Below are positions 44,733 through 54,020 of a stretch of 64,000 nucleotides of DNA, piece by piece. Source of the DNA: Sporolactobacillus sp. THM7-7 (lineage in GTDB: Bacteria; Bacillota; Bacilli; Bacillales; Sporolactobacillaceae); NCBI RefSeq assembly GCF_004153225.1, contig NZ_SEMB01000007.1, forward strand, positions 1-64,000, in the 5' to 3' direction. Positions within the stretch are counted from its first letter, which is position 1, and every line of letters begins with the position of its first letter. The notes under the pieces are model-generated. The model saw only the letters and a list, made by a program, of their open reading frames with translations, made no database searches and was not told where the DNA came from. The position numbers and the translations under genes are program-made.

Positions 44733-44869
44733 CAAAAAAAAGCCTTTAAATCAGCGTTTTGCTTAGATCAGTTTTTCAGTTACCCATAAATGAATCATCT
44801 TATTGTTTCCATAAATAACAAGAAAAAAGATATTCACGGCGTTCCATGAACATCTTCTTTTTTACACTT

Positions 44870-46588
44870 TTAATCCTCCAGCGTCGACAAGTCGCCGGTC
44901 GGCAGGTTGAGTTCCCAGGCTTTTAGCACCCGGCGCATAATTTTGCCGCTGCGTGTCTTCGGCAGCTTCTCCTTGAACTCAATCTGTCTCGGGGCAGCAT
45001 GAGCGGCCAGACCGTGTTTAACAAAATGATAAATTTCTTTTTTAAGCGACTCACTCTCTTTGTATCCGTCCCGCAGTGAGATGAACGCCTTGATGATCTG
45101 ACCGCGAATCGGGTCGGGGATGCCGATCACCCCCGCTTCGGAAACGGCCGGATGCTCGACGAGTTTACTTTCCACCTCGAATGGACCGATCCGCTCGCCG
45201 CTCGTCATAATGACGTCGTCAACACGCCCCTGAAACCAGAAATAGCCCTCCTCATCCATATACGCCGAATCTCCGGATACGTACCAGCCGTTTGGTGTAA
45301 AATACGAATCATACTTTTCTTTATTGTTCCAGATCGCCCGCATCATCGACGGCCAGCCCGCTTTAAGCGCCAGATTGCCCATCGTGTTCGGCGAGAGCTC
45401 CCGACCCGAGTCATCAATAATCGCCGCCTGGATGCCGGGTATCGGTTTGCCCATCGATCCTGCCTTGATGTCCATGCTCGGATAGTTGCAAATCATATGT
45501 CCGCCGGTCTCCGTCATCCACCATGTATCATGAATCCGGCGGGCGTACACTTCCCAGCCCCATTTAACGACTTCCGGATTTAACGGTTCTCCGACACTCA
45601 GAATATGCCGCAAAGATGAAAGATCGAAGCCGGCTGCCGCATCGTCTCCGGCGCCCATCAGCATCCGAAAGGCGGTCGGCGCGCTGTACCAGACGGTCAC
45701 TTTGTGATTTTCAATCGTCCCGTACCAGTCTTCCGGGCTGAACCGCCCGCCGCGGACAACGTTCGTCGCTCCGTTCAGCCACGGGGCGAAAATACCGTAA
45801 GACGTTCCGGTCACCCATCCGGGATCCGCCGTGCACCAATAAATATCGTCGTCATTCAGATCCAGGACCCATTTGCCGGTCTGCGCGTGCAAAACCATGG
45901 CATCGTGAACGTGCAGCACGCCTTTCGGCTTTCCGGTAGAACCGGACGTATAATGCAAAATCATGCCATCTTCTTTATCCATCCATTCAATCGGAAAGCC
46001 GTCTTTCGCTCGCTGCACCGCTTTTTTATAATCGATAAAATATCCGTCTTCCTGAACCCCGTCTCCGACGAGGACAATGTGTTTCAGATGGGGCAGCGCT
46101 TGATAAGGCACCCTCGGAAGCAGGTCCGGGGTGGTGCAAAGGACTTTGGCTTCGCTGTCTTCAAGGCGATCTCGAACCGCGTTTTCCATAAACGCTTCAA
46201 AAAGAGGCCCGACAATGGCTCCGGCTTTCAGGACGCCTAAAAATAAAAAATAGAGTTCAGGAGATCTCGGCATAAAAATAAAAACACGGTCGCCCTTTCC
46301 CACCTTTGCTTCATGCTTTAGTACATAAGCCGCCTTATCGGACAAAGTCTTCATCTCTGAAAAAGTATAAACCGCGTCGGTCGCCGCATCGGAATAAAGC
46401 AGCGCCGGCCGACTCCCTTTGCCGTTTTCGACGTGTCGGTCAATCGCTTCATATGCCGCGTTGATTTTCCCCGTTTTATGCCAGCTGAATAATGTTTCTG
46501 CCTGTTTCCAGTCAAATGTCTTTCTTTGTTCTTCAACATTTTCAAGGGCGTGCGTTCCAGTTTCAGCCGGTAAGACGAATTTTTCCAT
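44870..46588 (-). CDS. acsA: Acetyl-CoA synthetase
   Basis: 572 residues, the length of B. subtilis AcsA. Adenylate-forming enzyme: P-loop-like YTSGSTGKPKGV, TWWMTETGGHMICNYP, YFWFQGRVDDVIMTSGERIGPFEVES, and catalytic/acetylatable Lys in PKTRSGKIMRRVL. Converts acetate, ATP and CoA to acetyl-CoA. A cre site lies upstream. Confidence 0.95.
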   Translation of the reverse strand: MEKFVLPAETGTHALENVEEQRKTFDWKQAETLFSWHKTGKINAAYEAIDRHVENGKGSRPALLYSDAATDAVYTFSEMKTLSDKAAYVLKHEAKVGKGDRVFIFMPRSPELYFLFLGVLKAGAIVGPLFEAFMENAVRDRLEDSEAKVLCTTPDLLPRVPYQALPHLKHIVLVGDGVQEDGYFIDYKKAVQRAKDGFPIEWMDKEDGMILHYTSGSTGKPKGVLHVHDAMVLHAQTGKWVLDLNDDDIYWCTADPGWVTGTSYGIFAPWLNGATNVVRGGRFSPEDWYGTIENHKVTVWYSAPTAFRMLMGAGDDAAAGFDLSSLRHILSVGEPLNPEVVKWGWEVYARRIHDTWWMTETGGHMICNYPSMDIKAGSMGKPIPGIQAAIIDDSGRELSPNTMGNLALKAGWPSMMRAIWNNKEKYDSYFTPNGWYVSGDSAYMDEEGYFWFQGRVDDVIMTSGERIGPFEVESKLVEHPAVSEAGVIGIPDPIRGQIIKAFISLRDGYKESESLKKEIYHFVKHGLAAHAAPRQIEFKEKLPKTRSGKIMRRVLKAWELNLPTGDLSTLED

Positions 46589-46639
46589 TACTCATCTGCC
46601 TCCTATGGGAATTTGAAAATGTCACAAAACTGTCAAATA

Positions 46640-46653
46640 TTAAAGCGCTTACA
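46640..46653 (-). promoter_or_regulatory. cre site (CcpA) upstream of acsA
   Basis: Minus strand TGTAAGCGCTTTAA, matching the cre consensus TGWAARCGYTWNCW except near the end, about 52 bases before the acsA ATG. Consistent with known catabolite repression of acsA and with HPr Ser46 in this window. Confidence 0.75.
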
Positions 46654-46763
46654 TAATTATATGATGAAATGCAATATTTCGCAAAGGGGATGCTTCATTT
46701 TCACACTAGCCGGGGGAGCGGAACCTCGTTCGAATACCGCTCCGCCTGTTCTCATGCTTATTC

Positions 46764-46803
46764 CGAAAAAAAAAAAAACGACGCCCCTCTGCGTCGCTTT
46801 TTT
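46764..46803. terminator. Terminator downstream of pncB
   Basis: ACGACGC-ccctct-GCGTCG(c)T hairpin with long A and T runs on both sides. Confidence 0.85.
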
Positions 46804-46916
46804 GTCTAAACACTCGGCTCTGTTAAACTTTAATGTTGCCAGTTGACGCTTTTCACGCTCTTTTTCCGCGGGGTCAAACCGAAGACAATCTTTTCCACGT
46901 GCATCACTCGTTCCGA

Positions 46917-48389
46917 TTATTTCTTACTGAAAATTTCCGCATACCGGTTGAGCAAGTTGTGCTTCGTATTCCATACTTTTTTCGAGAGATCGACGTAGTA
47001 ATTGTGTGGATTCTCAAAGCGGAGCACTTCAGGCCATTGCCGATCGACCTGTTCGGCCGCGAACTTTCGAATGTCGCGAACTGACGGACAGTCATAGCAC
47101 AACCGGCCGTGATCAAATATCTTTTGGCGGAGCGGCTCGGCCTTATAGTTCACTAACGTTTTCTTTTTCCATGTGAAGACCGGATCAAAAATAGTGATCG
47201 GCTGACGGTCGTCGATCGTCTCATCATAATTGCAGATTAAATCGGCAATCGCTTTGTCGGACTCTCTCTCATACAATCGATAGATTTTCTTGAAACCGGG
47301 ATTGGTGATCTTCTCCTCATTTTCGCTGATTTTGATGCGCGGGATGATCGTTCCGTTTTTCTCAATGGCAACGAGCTTATAGACACCGCCGAAAACCGGT
47401 TCTGACTTTGCCGTAATCAGCCGCTCGCCGACGCCGAAAGAATTGATCTCGGCGCCCTCTGCGAGCACTTCCTTAATGATATGTTCGTCAAGTGAATTAG
47501 AAATAACAATGGTCGCATCGGGAAATCCCGCTTCATCCAGCCCTTTCCGCACTTTTCTCGTCAAGTAGCTGATGTCTCCCGAGTCGATCCGAATGCCAAG
47601 CGGTTTGTGCCCTTTTTCACGTAGTTCGCGAAACACCGTGATCGCATTCGGAAGACCGGATTTGAGTACGTTATACGTATCAATCAGCAGAAGGCATTGA
47701 TCCGGATACGCATTGGCCCACGATCGGAAAGCATCGAGTTCACTGTCAAAAAGCTGGATCCAGCTATGGGCCATCGTTCCCGAAACGGGAATGTCGAACA
47801 TCATCCCTGCCAGTGTGTTCGCTGTAGCGGAGCATCCGCCGATGACCGCCGCCCTCGCCCCGTAGATCGCGCCGTCATATCCTTGAGCCCGCCTCGATCC
47901 GAACTCCATAACCGGCCGGTCCCCCGCGACACGACAAATCCGGTTCGCTTTCGTTGCGATCAGCGTCTGATGATTAATCGTCAGAAGTACCATCGTCTCC
48001 AGAAACTGCGCCTGAATGGCCGGACCTCTCACTGTAACCAGAGGCTCATTCGGAAATACCGGATACCCCTCGGGAACCGCCCATACATCACACTCAAACC
48101 GGAAGCGGCTTAAATAATCGAGAAATTTTTCCGTAAATGCGCCGGTGTCCCTTAGGTAAGCAAGGTCCTCGTCTGTAAACCGCAAGTCTTTCATGTATTC
48201 AATCAGCTGCTCGACTCCGGCCATAATGCAGTAGCCGCCCCCGTCCGGCACTCGTCTAAAGTACATATCGAAATAAACAATCTGGTCGCCGACTCCCTCT
48301 TCCAGATAGCTGTTTCCCATTGTGAGTTCGTAGAAATCAACAAGCATTGTCAGATCTCTTTCATTTCTCACATCAAATTTGCGCGACAT
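46917..48389 (-). CDS. pncB: Nicotinate phosphoribosyltransferase
   Basis: 490 residues. NAD salvage: nicotinate plus PRPP to nicotinate mononucleotide. VDFYELTMGNSYLEEG at the N-terminus, EFGSRRAQGYDGAIYGARAAVIGGCSATAN, GTMAHSWIQLFDSE, IRIDSGDISYLTRKVRKGLD. ATG at 48389 preceded by GGGGGAAAAGGA. Preceded by a sigma-A promoter. Confidence 0.95.
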   Translation of the reverse strand: MSRKFDVRNERDLTMLVDFYELTMGNSYLEEGVGDQIVYFDMYFRRVPDGGGYCIMAGVEQLIEYMKDLRFTDEDLAYLRDTGAFTEKFLDYLSRFRFECDVWAVPEGYPVFPNEPLVTVRGPAIQAQFLETMVLLTINHQTLIATKANRICRVAGDRPVMEFGSRRAQGYDGAIYGARAAVIGGCSATANTLAGMMFDIPVSGTMAHSWIQLFDSELDAFRSWANAYPDQCLLLIDTYNVLKSGLPNAITVFRELREKGHKPLGIRIDSGDISYLTRKVRKGLDEAGFPDATIVISNSLDEHIIKEVLAEGAEINSFGVGERLITAKSEPVFGGVYKLVAIEKNGTIIPRIKISENEEKITNPGFKKIYRLYERESDKAIADLICNYDETIDDRQPITIFDPVFTWKKKTLVNYKAEPLRQKIFDHGRLCYDCPSVRDIRKFAAEQVDRQWPEVLRFENPHNYYVDLSKKVWNTKHNLLNRYAEIFSKK

Positions 48390-48442
48390 GGTTCCTTTTC
48401 CCCCTACGTATGAACGATCAATCAGCCTCAATCTTTGTGTTG

Positions 48443-48471
48443 AGTATACATCCGTCCACGCGACTTGTAAA
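48443..48471 (-). promoter_or_regulatory. pncB promoter (sigma-A)
   Basis: TTTACA (48466-48471), 17 bases, TATACT (48443-48448), about 55 bases before the ATG. The rest of 48472-48777 has no visible gene. Confidence 0.7.
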
Positions 48472-48777
48472 CTGTAAGCACTTTCTGAAAAGAGCGCGCC
48501 GCTTCCGGAAACGAGGCGAACGATGGCACAGACGTCCTGACCGGTTCATCGTTTGGCAAACGACGAAGTACCACCTTTTGAAGAATCATAGGCTATGACA
48601 TACTTATTTTAACGGTGCGTTTGTATATGTACAGTAAAAATAAGGAAGACAAAGAAATGCCTGTAACCCAAACAGGCCATAAGTGACAGCGGTAAAGAAT
48701 ACCCGCGGATCTTTTAAAAACAGATAAAGGAAAACGATACTGACATTTTCCCAGGTATTAAAAAATAACGGCAAAAA

Positions 48778-48813
48778 GTCAAATCGAGAATGATTGTATC
48801 CTCATGATTTGAC
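48778..48813 (-). terminator. Terminator of the HemAT gene
   Basis: Minus-strand GTCAAATC..GAGG..CTC..GATTTGAC followed by TTTTT. Confidence 0.8.
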
Positions 48814-48875
48814 CGGTTTTATCCCCGTTTTTCTTTACATACGCGCTGTGATTATTAACGTTTGCCTCGCAACGC

Positions 48876-50186
48876 TTACTGTCCGCTGTTCATGTACTCG
48901 GATAAACGTTTTAGATCCTCCGCGGTTACGGAAATCGTATGAACCGTTTGGGTCAGATCGTTGATGACCCCAGACTCCTCGAGCAGTGTTTGATTGGTTT
49001 TTTGACTGTTCTCCCGGCTAATATGAGCTCTTTCCAAGAGATCATCAAAGTTCTGATTCAACTGCGTCATTTTAGAAGAACCCTCGACGGATATTTTCGC
49101 CATATCTTGAACAAGCTCAGACATTAGAGACACCTGATTGTTCATCTCCACAACCCGTTGAGAGATTTCGCCAACAGAGTGTCTCGTTTTATCCGCTAAT
49201 TTATTGACTTCGCCAGCGACGACGGCGAAGCCCTTGCCATAAGCTCCAGCTCTCGTCGATTCGATCGCCGCATTCAGCGCGAGAATGTGCGTTTGCTCAG
49301 AGATCTCTGTCACAATCTGTACAATCTTTGAAATGCTTTTCGTCGTCTCAACAAAAAAATGGACTTGATCAGCCATAGTATCCGATCGCTTCAGGACTTG
49401 TCCCATTAATTCATTCTGCATTTGGAAGCTCGCTTTCCCGTTCAGCATGCTCTCCTCTGAATGTTCAAGGAAATTTAGGCGTGAAGATGACAGAGACGTC
49501 AGCTCTTTTATTTTCTGATTCATGTTTGTGACCGATGTATCTGTTTTCTTCACAATATTAAAGAGCCTGGCCGCCGTATGTTGAATCTGTTTCCTCGTTT
49601 CCTGTCTTGCTCTTTCCGACCGCTCTTTCATACGATCTGCCTGCTTGGTAAAAGCTTCGAGAACAAGCTGTTGTTCAAAATTAATGATTTTGCCAACCGT
49701 TTGAATAGCGATCGATAAGTCCCCGGAATGAGACAGATGATCCGCAAATACTCGAAACAGACCATCCTGCAACTGTCCATACGCCGCCAAGTACCATTTG
49801 GGTTCCAGCCCGATTCGCAGATGGACCTCGGCAATTCTTAATCTCTTTTCAATAAATGGATTATCAATTTTCCCAGTAAACATCTCAATGATATGTCTTG
49901 TTAACGTTTTTTTCAGTCGGGGGATCGAACTGTTTTTTTCTACAATCGCCGCCAAAGTCTCATTTTGCCCGATAACCTGGTAAAAACTGTCGACCACCTG
50001 CCGGATATTTGCTTCAACAATCGGCTTGAGACAGACCAGACAAGCCAGATCGCGATCCGTCAGATGTAGCATTTGAATCTGCCGATTGATCGTTTTATCC
50101 GAAACCGCCAATCTTCTGGAGGGTACGTCACGTTGAACATCTTGAAAAATCGATTTTTCCGGCTGCTTTCTGGTAGCAAATATCAA
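48876..50186 (-). CDS. hemAT: Heme-based aerotaxis transducer (HemAT-like)
   Basis: 436 residues. N-terminal globin-coupled sensor domain (about 30-195) with the proximal heme His in RIAEVHLRIGLEPKWYLAAYG, then a cytoplasmic MCP signalling domain with hairpin IVTEISEQTHILALNAAIESTRAGAYGKGFAVVAGEVNKLAD. No membrane helix. Senses O2 and signals to CheA. TTG start; the AAAGGA ribosome site is about 12 bases away. Its sigma-D promoter links it to motility genes. Confidence 0.92.
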   Translation of the reverse strand: MIFATRKQPEKSIFQDVQRDVPSRRLAVSDKTINRQIQMLHLTDRDLACLVCLKPIVEANIRQVVDSFYQVIGQNETLAAIVEKNSSIPRLKKTLTRHIIEMFTGKIDNPFIEKRLRIAEVHLRIGLEPKWYLAAYGQLQDGLFRVFADHLSHSGDLSIAIQTVGKIINFEQQLVLEAFTKQADRMKERSERARQETRKQIQHTAARLFNIVKKTDTSVTNMNQKIKELTSLSSSRLNFLEHSEESMLNGKASFQMQNELMGQVLKRSDTMADQVHFFVETTKSISKIVQIVTEISEQTHILALNAAIESTRAGAYGKGFAVVAGEVNKLADKTRHSVGEISQRVVEMNNQVSLMSELVQDMAKISVEGSSKMTQLNQNFDDLLERAHISRENSQKTNQTLLEESGVINDLTQTVHTISVTAEDLKRLSEYMNSGQ

Positions 50187-50237
50187 GATACCGCTTACAT
50201 CCTTTCTTTATAAAAATTTAATGAGTATCTGCTTTTT

Positions 50238-50264
50238 ATATCGTCCGTTTTATCGTTTTGTTTA
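50238..50264 (-). promoter_or_regulatory. Sigma-D promoter upstream of hemAT
   Basis: TAAA (50261-50264), 15 bases, GACGATAT (50238-50245): TAAA-N15-GCCGATAT with one mismatch, the motility sigma consensus, about 50 bases before the start. The 50265-50581 interval has no other visible gene. Confidence 0.75.
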
Positions 50265-50581
50265 ACTTTATTTTTGGATAATCCATTCGTGAGTCAGGGG
50301 CAATCCATTTTCTTCCTGCATTCGGCAATTCTGATCCCAATATGGACCGAAGTAAATAAGCAGACATTTAATTTACATAATTATGTTATGGTTTTCTTAC
50401 AGCCAAACACAAGCGCTTTTTTTCTTCATTTTTTTGAATAGAATTTACATTTCCTTGAAGCGCACGCAACATCCCTGAATTACGATATAATAGAAATTGG
50501 ATAGTCTGGAAAAATGACCGTCTGATTTCTGTGTCAGCCGGGTCTCTTTGTACAAATAAGATTGCAGGAGGGATCTTTTGG

Positions 50582-51118
50582 ATGCTGTCCAAGTCCATCG
50601 ATGGTCTGTATGAAATGGAGTGCCGTCTTTTTAAAATCATCAATCGTCATTATGAAAGAAAGATGTTCAACGCCTATTTTCGGACCGTAACGAATATTGG
50701 AGGCGCCGTGATTGAGATCCTGACGGTTCTTATCCTTCTGTCCTTATCCAGAGGAGGGCTGCGCCATGCAGCGATCGCCAGCGCGATTTCACTGACCGTC
50801 AGCCATATTATCGTCCAGATTTTGAAAAAATTATGGCCGAGAAAACGCCCGTATTTAACGCTTGAGGGGGCCCTGTACCCCGTTAATCCATTAACCGACC
50901 ATTCGTTTCCGTCCGGCCATACGACCGCGGTTTTTTCCGTTATTATTCCAATCATCTTCTATATGCCGATGCTCGGCATCCTGCTGTTTCCGATTGCCGC
51001 AAGCGTCGCTGTCTCGCGTATTTTTCTTGGTCTGCATTACCCATCGGACGTTCTGGCAGGCATCTGCCTTGGAACCATCGTAGGCTGGATTTCTTATATA
51101 GAGGTCATGCCTTTTTAA
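50582..51118 (+). CDS. PAP2-family phosphatase
   Basis: 178 residues. Membrane phosphatase with the three PAP2 motifs: KKLWPRKRPY, FPSGHTTAVFS, and SRIFLGLHYPSDVLAG. Likely acts on undecaprenyl or phosphatidyl phosphates; substrate unassigned. ATG at 50582 with GGAGGGA about 8 bases before. Confidence 0.9.
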   Translation: MLSKSIDGLYEMECRLFKIINRHYERKMFNAYFRTVTNIGGAVIEILTVLILLSLSRGGLRHAAIASAISLTVSHIIVQILKKLWPRKRPYLTLEGALYPVNPLTDHSFPSGHTTAVFSVIIPIIFYMPMLGILLFPIAASVAVSRIFLGLHYPSDVLAGICLGTIVGWISYIEVMPF

Positions 51119-51233
51119 CAAAAGAAACAGAGTACCCCTAGAATGATCACGTTAATTTGGAAAAAACAGGCCTAAAAAAGGAGGCCGGCATCGACAGGAT
51201 GCTGACCTCCTTTTTGTACAGACAAATCATCGA

Positions 51234-53165
51234 TTATTTAACCGTTTCGACTTTAGTCGTTCGGTTTTTTATTTCGTCAAGCACTTTTGATTTAAAATCT
51301 TCATAAGACACCGTTTCTGTTTCCTGCTCTCCATATTTTCGGACGTTGACCGTATGATGCTCAATCTCCTGATCGCCGATAACAAGCATGTACGGAATTT
51401 TATGCGTCTGAGCGTCCCGAATCTTGTAGCCTAATTTTTCATCACGACGGTCGGCATGTGCCCGGATACCGCTGACTTTCAGATCATGTTCGAGTTTAGC
51501 GACATGATCCCGATGCACATCGGCTACTGGAATGAGCGCTACCTGAGTCGGCGCCAGCCACGTAGGAAAAGCGCCGCCAAAATGTTCAATCAATATACCT
51601 AAGAAGCGGTCGAGCGAACCGTATATGGCACGATGAATGACGACCGGGCGAACGCGTTCGTTCTTTTCATCGATATAAGTCAGGTCGAATTTCTCCGGCA
51701 TCTGGTAATCAAGTTGGATGGTGGCGCATTGATGCCTTCTTCCGATGGCGTCTTTAATATGGAAATCAATTTTCGGACCGTAGAATGCACCGTCGCCTTC
51801 ATTAATCGTGTACGGGATATTCATATCTTTTAAAACGTGACTGAGCGACGCCTCCGCATGATCCCAAAGCTCGATGCTGCCCATATGATCTTCAGGACGG
51901 GTCGACAGTTCCACCGTGTATTCGAAGCCGAATGTGCTGTAGATTTTACCGATCAACTCGAAAATGTTTTTTATTTCGCTTTCAATCTGATCCGGACGGA
52001 CAAAGATATGCGCATCATCCTGGCAGAACGTGCGGACACGGAGCATACCGTTTAACGCCCCGCTGAGTTCATGGCGATGAACCTGGCCGAATTCAGCAAT
52101 GCGAATCGGCAGGTCCCGATAGGAGTGCAGCGTGTCTTTATAAATCAGCATGTGTCCCGGGCAGTTCATTGGTTTCAGCGCGTAACTGACATCATCCACT
52201 TTGGTGAAATACATATTTTCATGATAGTGGTCCCAGTGGCCGGAATTTTCCCAGAGCCGCTGATTCATCATGAGCGGCGTACGGACTTCTTCATAGTCGG
52301 CTTGGCGCTGCAGCTCGCGGGAGAAATTTTCCAGTTCCGTACGGATAATTTGCCCGTTTGCCAAGTAGAAAGGCATGCCCGGAGCCTCTTCGGAAAACAT
52401 AAACAGTTCGAGCTGCTTGCCCAGTTTCCGGTGATCCCGTTTTTGCGCTTCTTCGAGGAAGTGCAGATGCGCGTCCAGATCCTTCTGCTTCAGGAAGGCG
52501 ACTCCGTAAATGCGCTGCAGCATTTGATTGTCGCTGTTTCCGCGCCAATAAGCCCCGGATACGCTCATCAATTTGAACGCTTTGATTTTACCGGTAGATG
52601 GGATGTGCGGACCGCGGCACAGGTCGAAAAATTCACCCTGTTCATAGATCGTAATCGTTGCGTCCTCGGGAAGATCGCGGATTAATTCAAGCTTTAAGTG
52701 ATCATCAATCTCCGTAAAAATTTTCGTCGCCTCTTCCCGACTGACGACTTTGCGCGTAATCAGCAGATTTTCATTGACGATTTTTTTCATTTCCTTTTCA
52801 ATCGCAGGAAAATCTTCTTTTGTCAGCGTATGAGCCATATCGACATCGTAGTAAAACCCGTTTTCAATGACCGGACCGATGCCCAGTTTGACATCCGGGT
52901 AGAGACGTTTCAGCGCCTGGGCGAGAAGATGGGCACAGCTGTGCCGCATCATGTTCAGCCCGTCCTCCGAATCCTGAGGAATAATTTCGATCGATGCATC
53001 GCTCTCGATCGGCCGGGACAAATCATACAGAACGCCGTTGATTTTACCGGCAACAGCTTTTTTCTTTAAGCTTGAACTGATCGATGCTGCAACTTGTTCC
53101 GACGTAATCCCCTGTTCGTACTCGCGAACGGAGCCGTCGGGAAAGGTTAAATGAATGGAAGGCAT
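51234..53165 (-). CDS. thrS: Threonyl-tRNA synthetase
   Basis: 643 residues, full length. TGS domain (IHLTFPDGSVREYEQG), editing domain with HSCAHLLAQALKRLYPD, class II core (PMNCPGHMLIYK, RIAEFGQVHRHELSGALNGMLRVRTFCQDDAHIF, RAIYGSLDRFLGILIEH), anticodon-binding C-terminus. ATG at 53165 with AAGGAG 7 bases upstream. Controlled by the T-box leader. Confidence 0.97.
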   Translation of the reverse strand: MPSIHLTFPDGSVREYEQGITSEQVAASISSSLKKKAVAGKINGVLYDLSRPIESDASIEIIPQDSEDGLNMMRHSCAHLLAQALKRLYPDVKLGIGPVIENGFYYDVDMAHTLTKEDFPAIEKEMKKIVNENLLITRKVVSREEATKIFTEIDDHLKLELIRDLPEDATITIYEQGEFFDLCRGPHIPSTGKIKAFKLMSVSGAYWRGNSDNQMLQRIYGVAFLKQKDLDAHLHFLEEAQKRDHRKLGKQLELFMFSEEAPGMPFYLANGQIIRTELENFSRELQRQADYEEVRTPLMMNQRLWENSGHWDHYHENMYFTKVDDVSYALKPMNCPGHMLIYKDTLHSYRDLPIRIAEFGQVHRHELSGALNGMLRVRTFCQDDAHIFVRPDQIESEIKNIFELIGKIYSTFGFEYTVELSTRPEDHMGSIELWDHAEASLSHVLKDMNIPYTINEGDGAFYGPKIDFHIKDAIGRRHQCATIQLDYQMPEKFDLTYIDEKNERVRPVVIHRAIYGSLDRFLGILIEHFGGAFPTWLAPTQVALIPVADVHRDHVAKLEHDLKVSGIRAHADRRDEKLGYKIRDAQTHKIPYMLVIGDQEIEHHTVNVRKYGEQETETVSYEDFKSKVLDEIKNRTTKVETVK

Positions 53166-53264
53166 TGTCATTCTCCTTTGATCATCGAGAACGCCCGGGC
53201 ATGAGAGTGAAAAATGGCCGGCCCTTTTTCCGGCTTTCCCAGGCGTCCTCAAAATAATAAAGCA

Positions 53265-53510
53265 CCCGCCTCAATAAGAGACGAGTGCTGATACTCGCGG
53301 TTCCACCCTTGTTCCGCAGCGGCAAAAAATGCCGGCTGCGGCACTTTAACAGATAACGGTCTGTTACCGTCAGCGGCTACTTGATTCACCGCTGAAGCTC
53401 CGAGGCGGTAGGCCACTCTTTCGTAACAGGAAGTTTCCACCGAGCCTTCCCTCTCTGCCGTCCGTTAAAGAACGCCCATGTCCTCATCTTCGCTGCTGGT
53501 CAATATCTTC
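53265..53510 (-). ncRNA. T-box leader of thrS
   Basis: Minus strand shows the T-box AGGGTGGAACCGCG (53306-53319) followed by a terminator hairpin GCACTCG..CGGGTGC and a TTTATT run. Upstream is the structured stem I with a probable Thr specifier ACC in GGCCTACCGCC. Uncharged tRNA-Thr binding prevents termination (family knowledge). Confidence 0.92.
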
Positions 53511-53516
53511 CTTAAC

Positions 53517-53545
53517 ATTGTATGTTTTCTATCATAAAAAAGCAA
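53517..53545 (-). promoter_or_regulatory. thrS leader promoter
   Basis: TTGCTT (53540-53545), 17 bases, TACAAT (53517-53522) on the minus strand, giving a start close to 53510. Confidence 0.55.
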
Positions 53546-53688
53546 GTACAAAAACCATTCGTGCTCTTTCTCCGGAAAAACGGAGCGTAAAAAACTTTTC
53601 GAAATGTGTCCGTCGATCTTTACTCGCACCTGGCGTTTCGGAAGAATCAGCTCCAGCTGCTTCCCGTTCTTTTAAGAAAGCAGCCGGC

Positions 53689-53967
53689 TTATCGAATGTA
53701 ATTATTCAACGCTTTATTTAAATCATCAAGTACTTTTTTCTCGTTTCCGTGGCGTACGGCATCGACGACACAGCTGCCCAGGTGATCTTTAAGCAGCAAT
53801 TTGGCCGTTCCGTCAAGCGCTTTCTGCACCGCCGCCATTTGCAGCAGGATCTCCGGACAGTCGCGCCCGCCCGCCGCCATGTCTTTGACCGCCCGGACAT
53901 GTCCCTCAATTCGAGCCAATCGGTTTGTGATCTCTTTTCGATAGCGATGTTCTGGATGATCCGGCAT
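53689..53967 (-). CDS. CsoR/RcnR-family metal-sensing repressor
   Basis: 92-residue all-helical DUF156 protein (ITNRLARIEGHVRAVKDMAAGGRDCPEILLQMAAVQKAL..LKDHLGSCVVDAV). Metal ligands are Cys in RDCPE and His-x3-Cys in HLGSC, the x-Cys-His-Cys fingerprint typical of Cu(I) CsoR, with extra N-terminal His residues. It is 53 bases downstream of a CDF exporter whose promoter carries a G-tract palindrome of CsoR type. The sensed metal is uncertain. Confidence 0.9.
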   Translation of the reverse strand: MPDHPEHRYRKEITNRLARIEGHVRAVKDMAAGGRDCPEILLQMAAVQKALDGTAKLLLKDHLGSCVVDAVRHGNEKKVLDDLNKALNNYIR

Positions 53968-54020
53968 GGCACTTACCTCCTCATCATTTTAGGCAAAACG
54001 GCTCAGGTACGTCGGGCATA

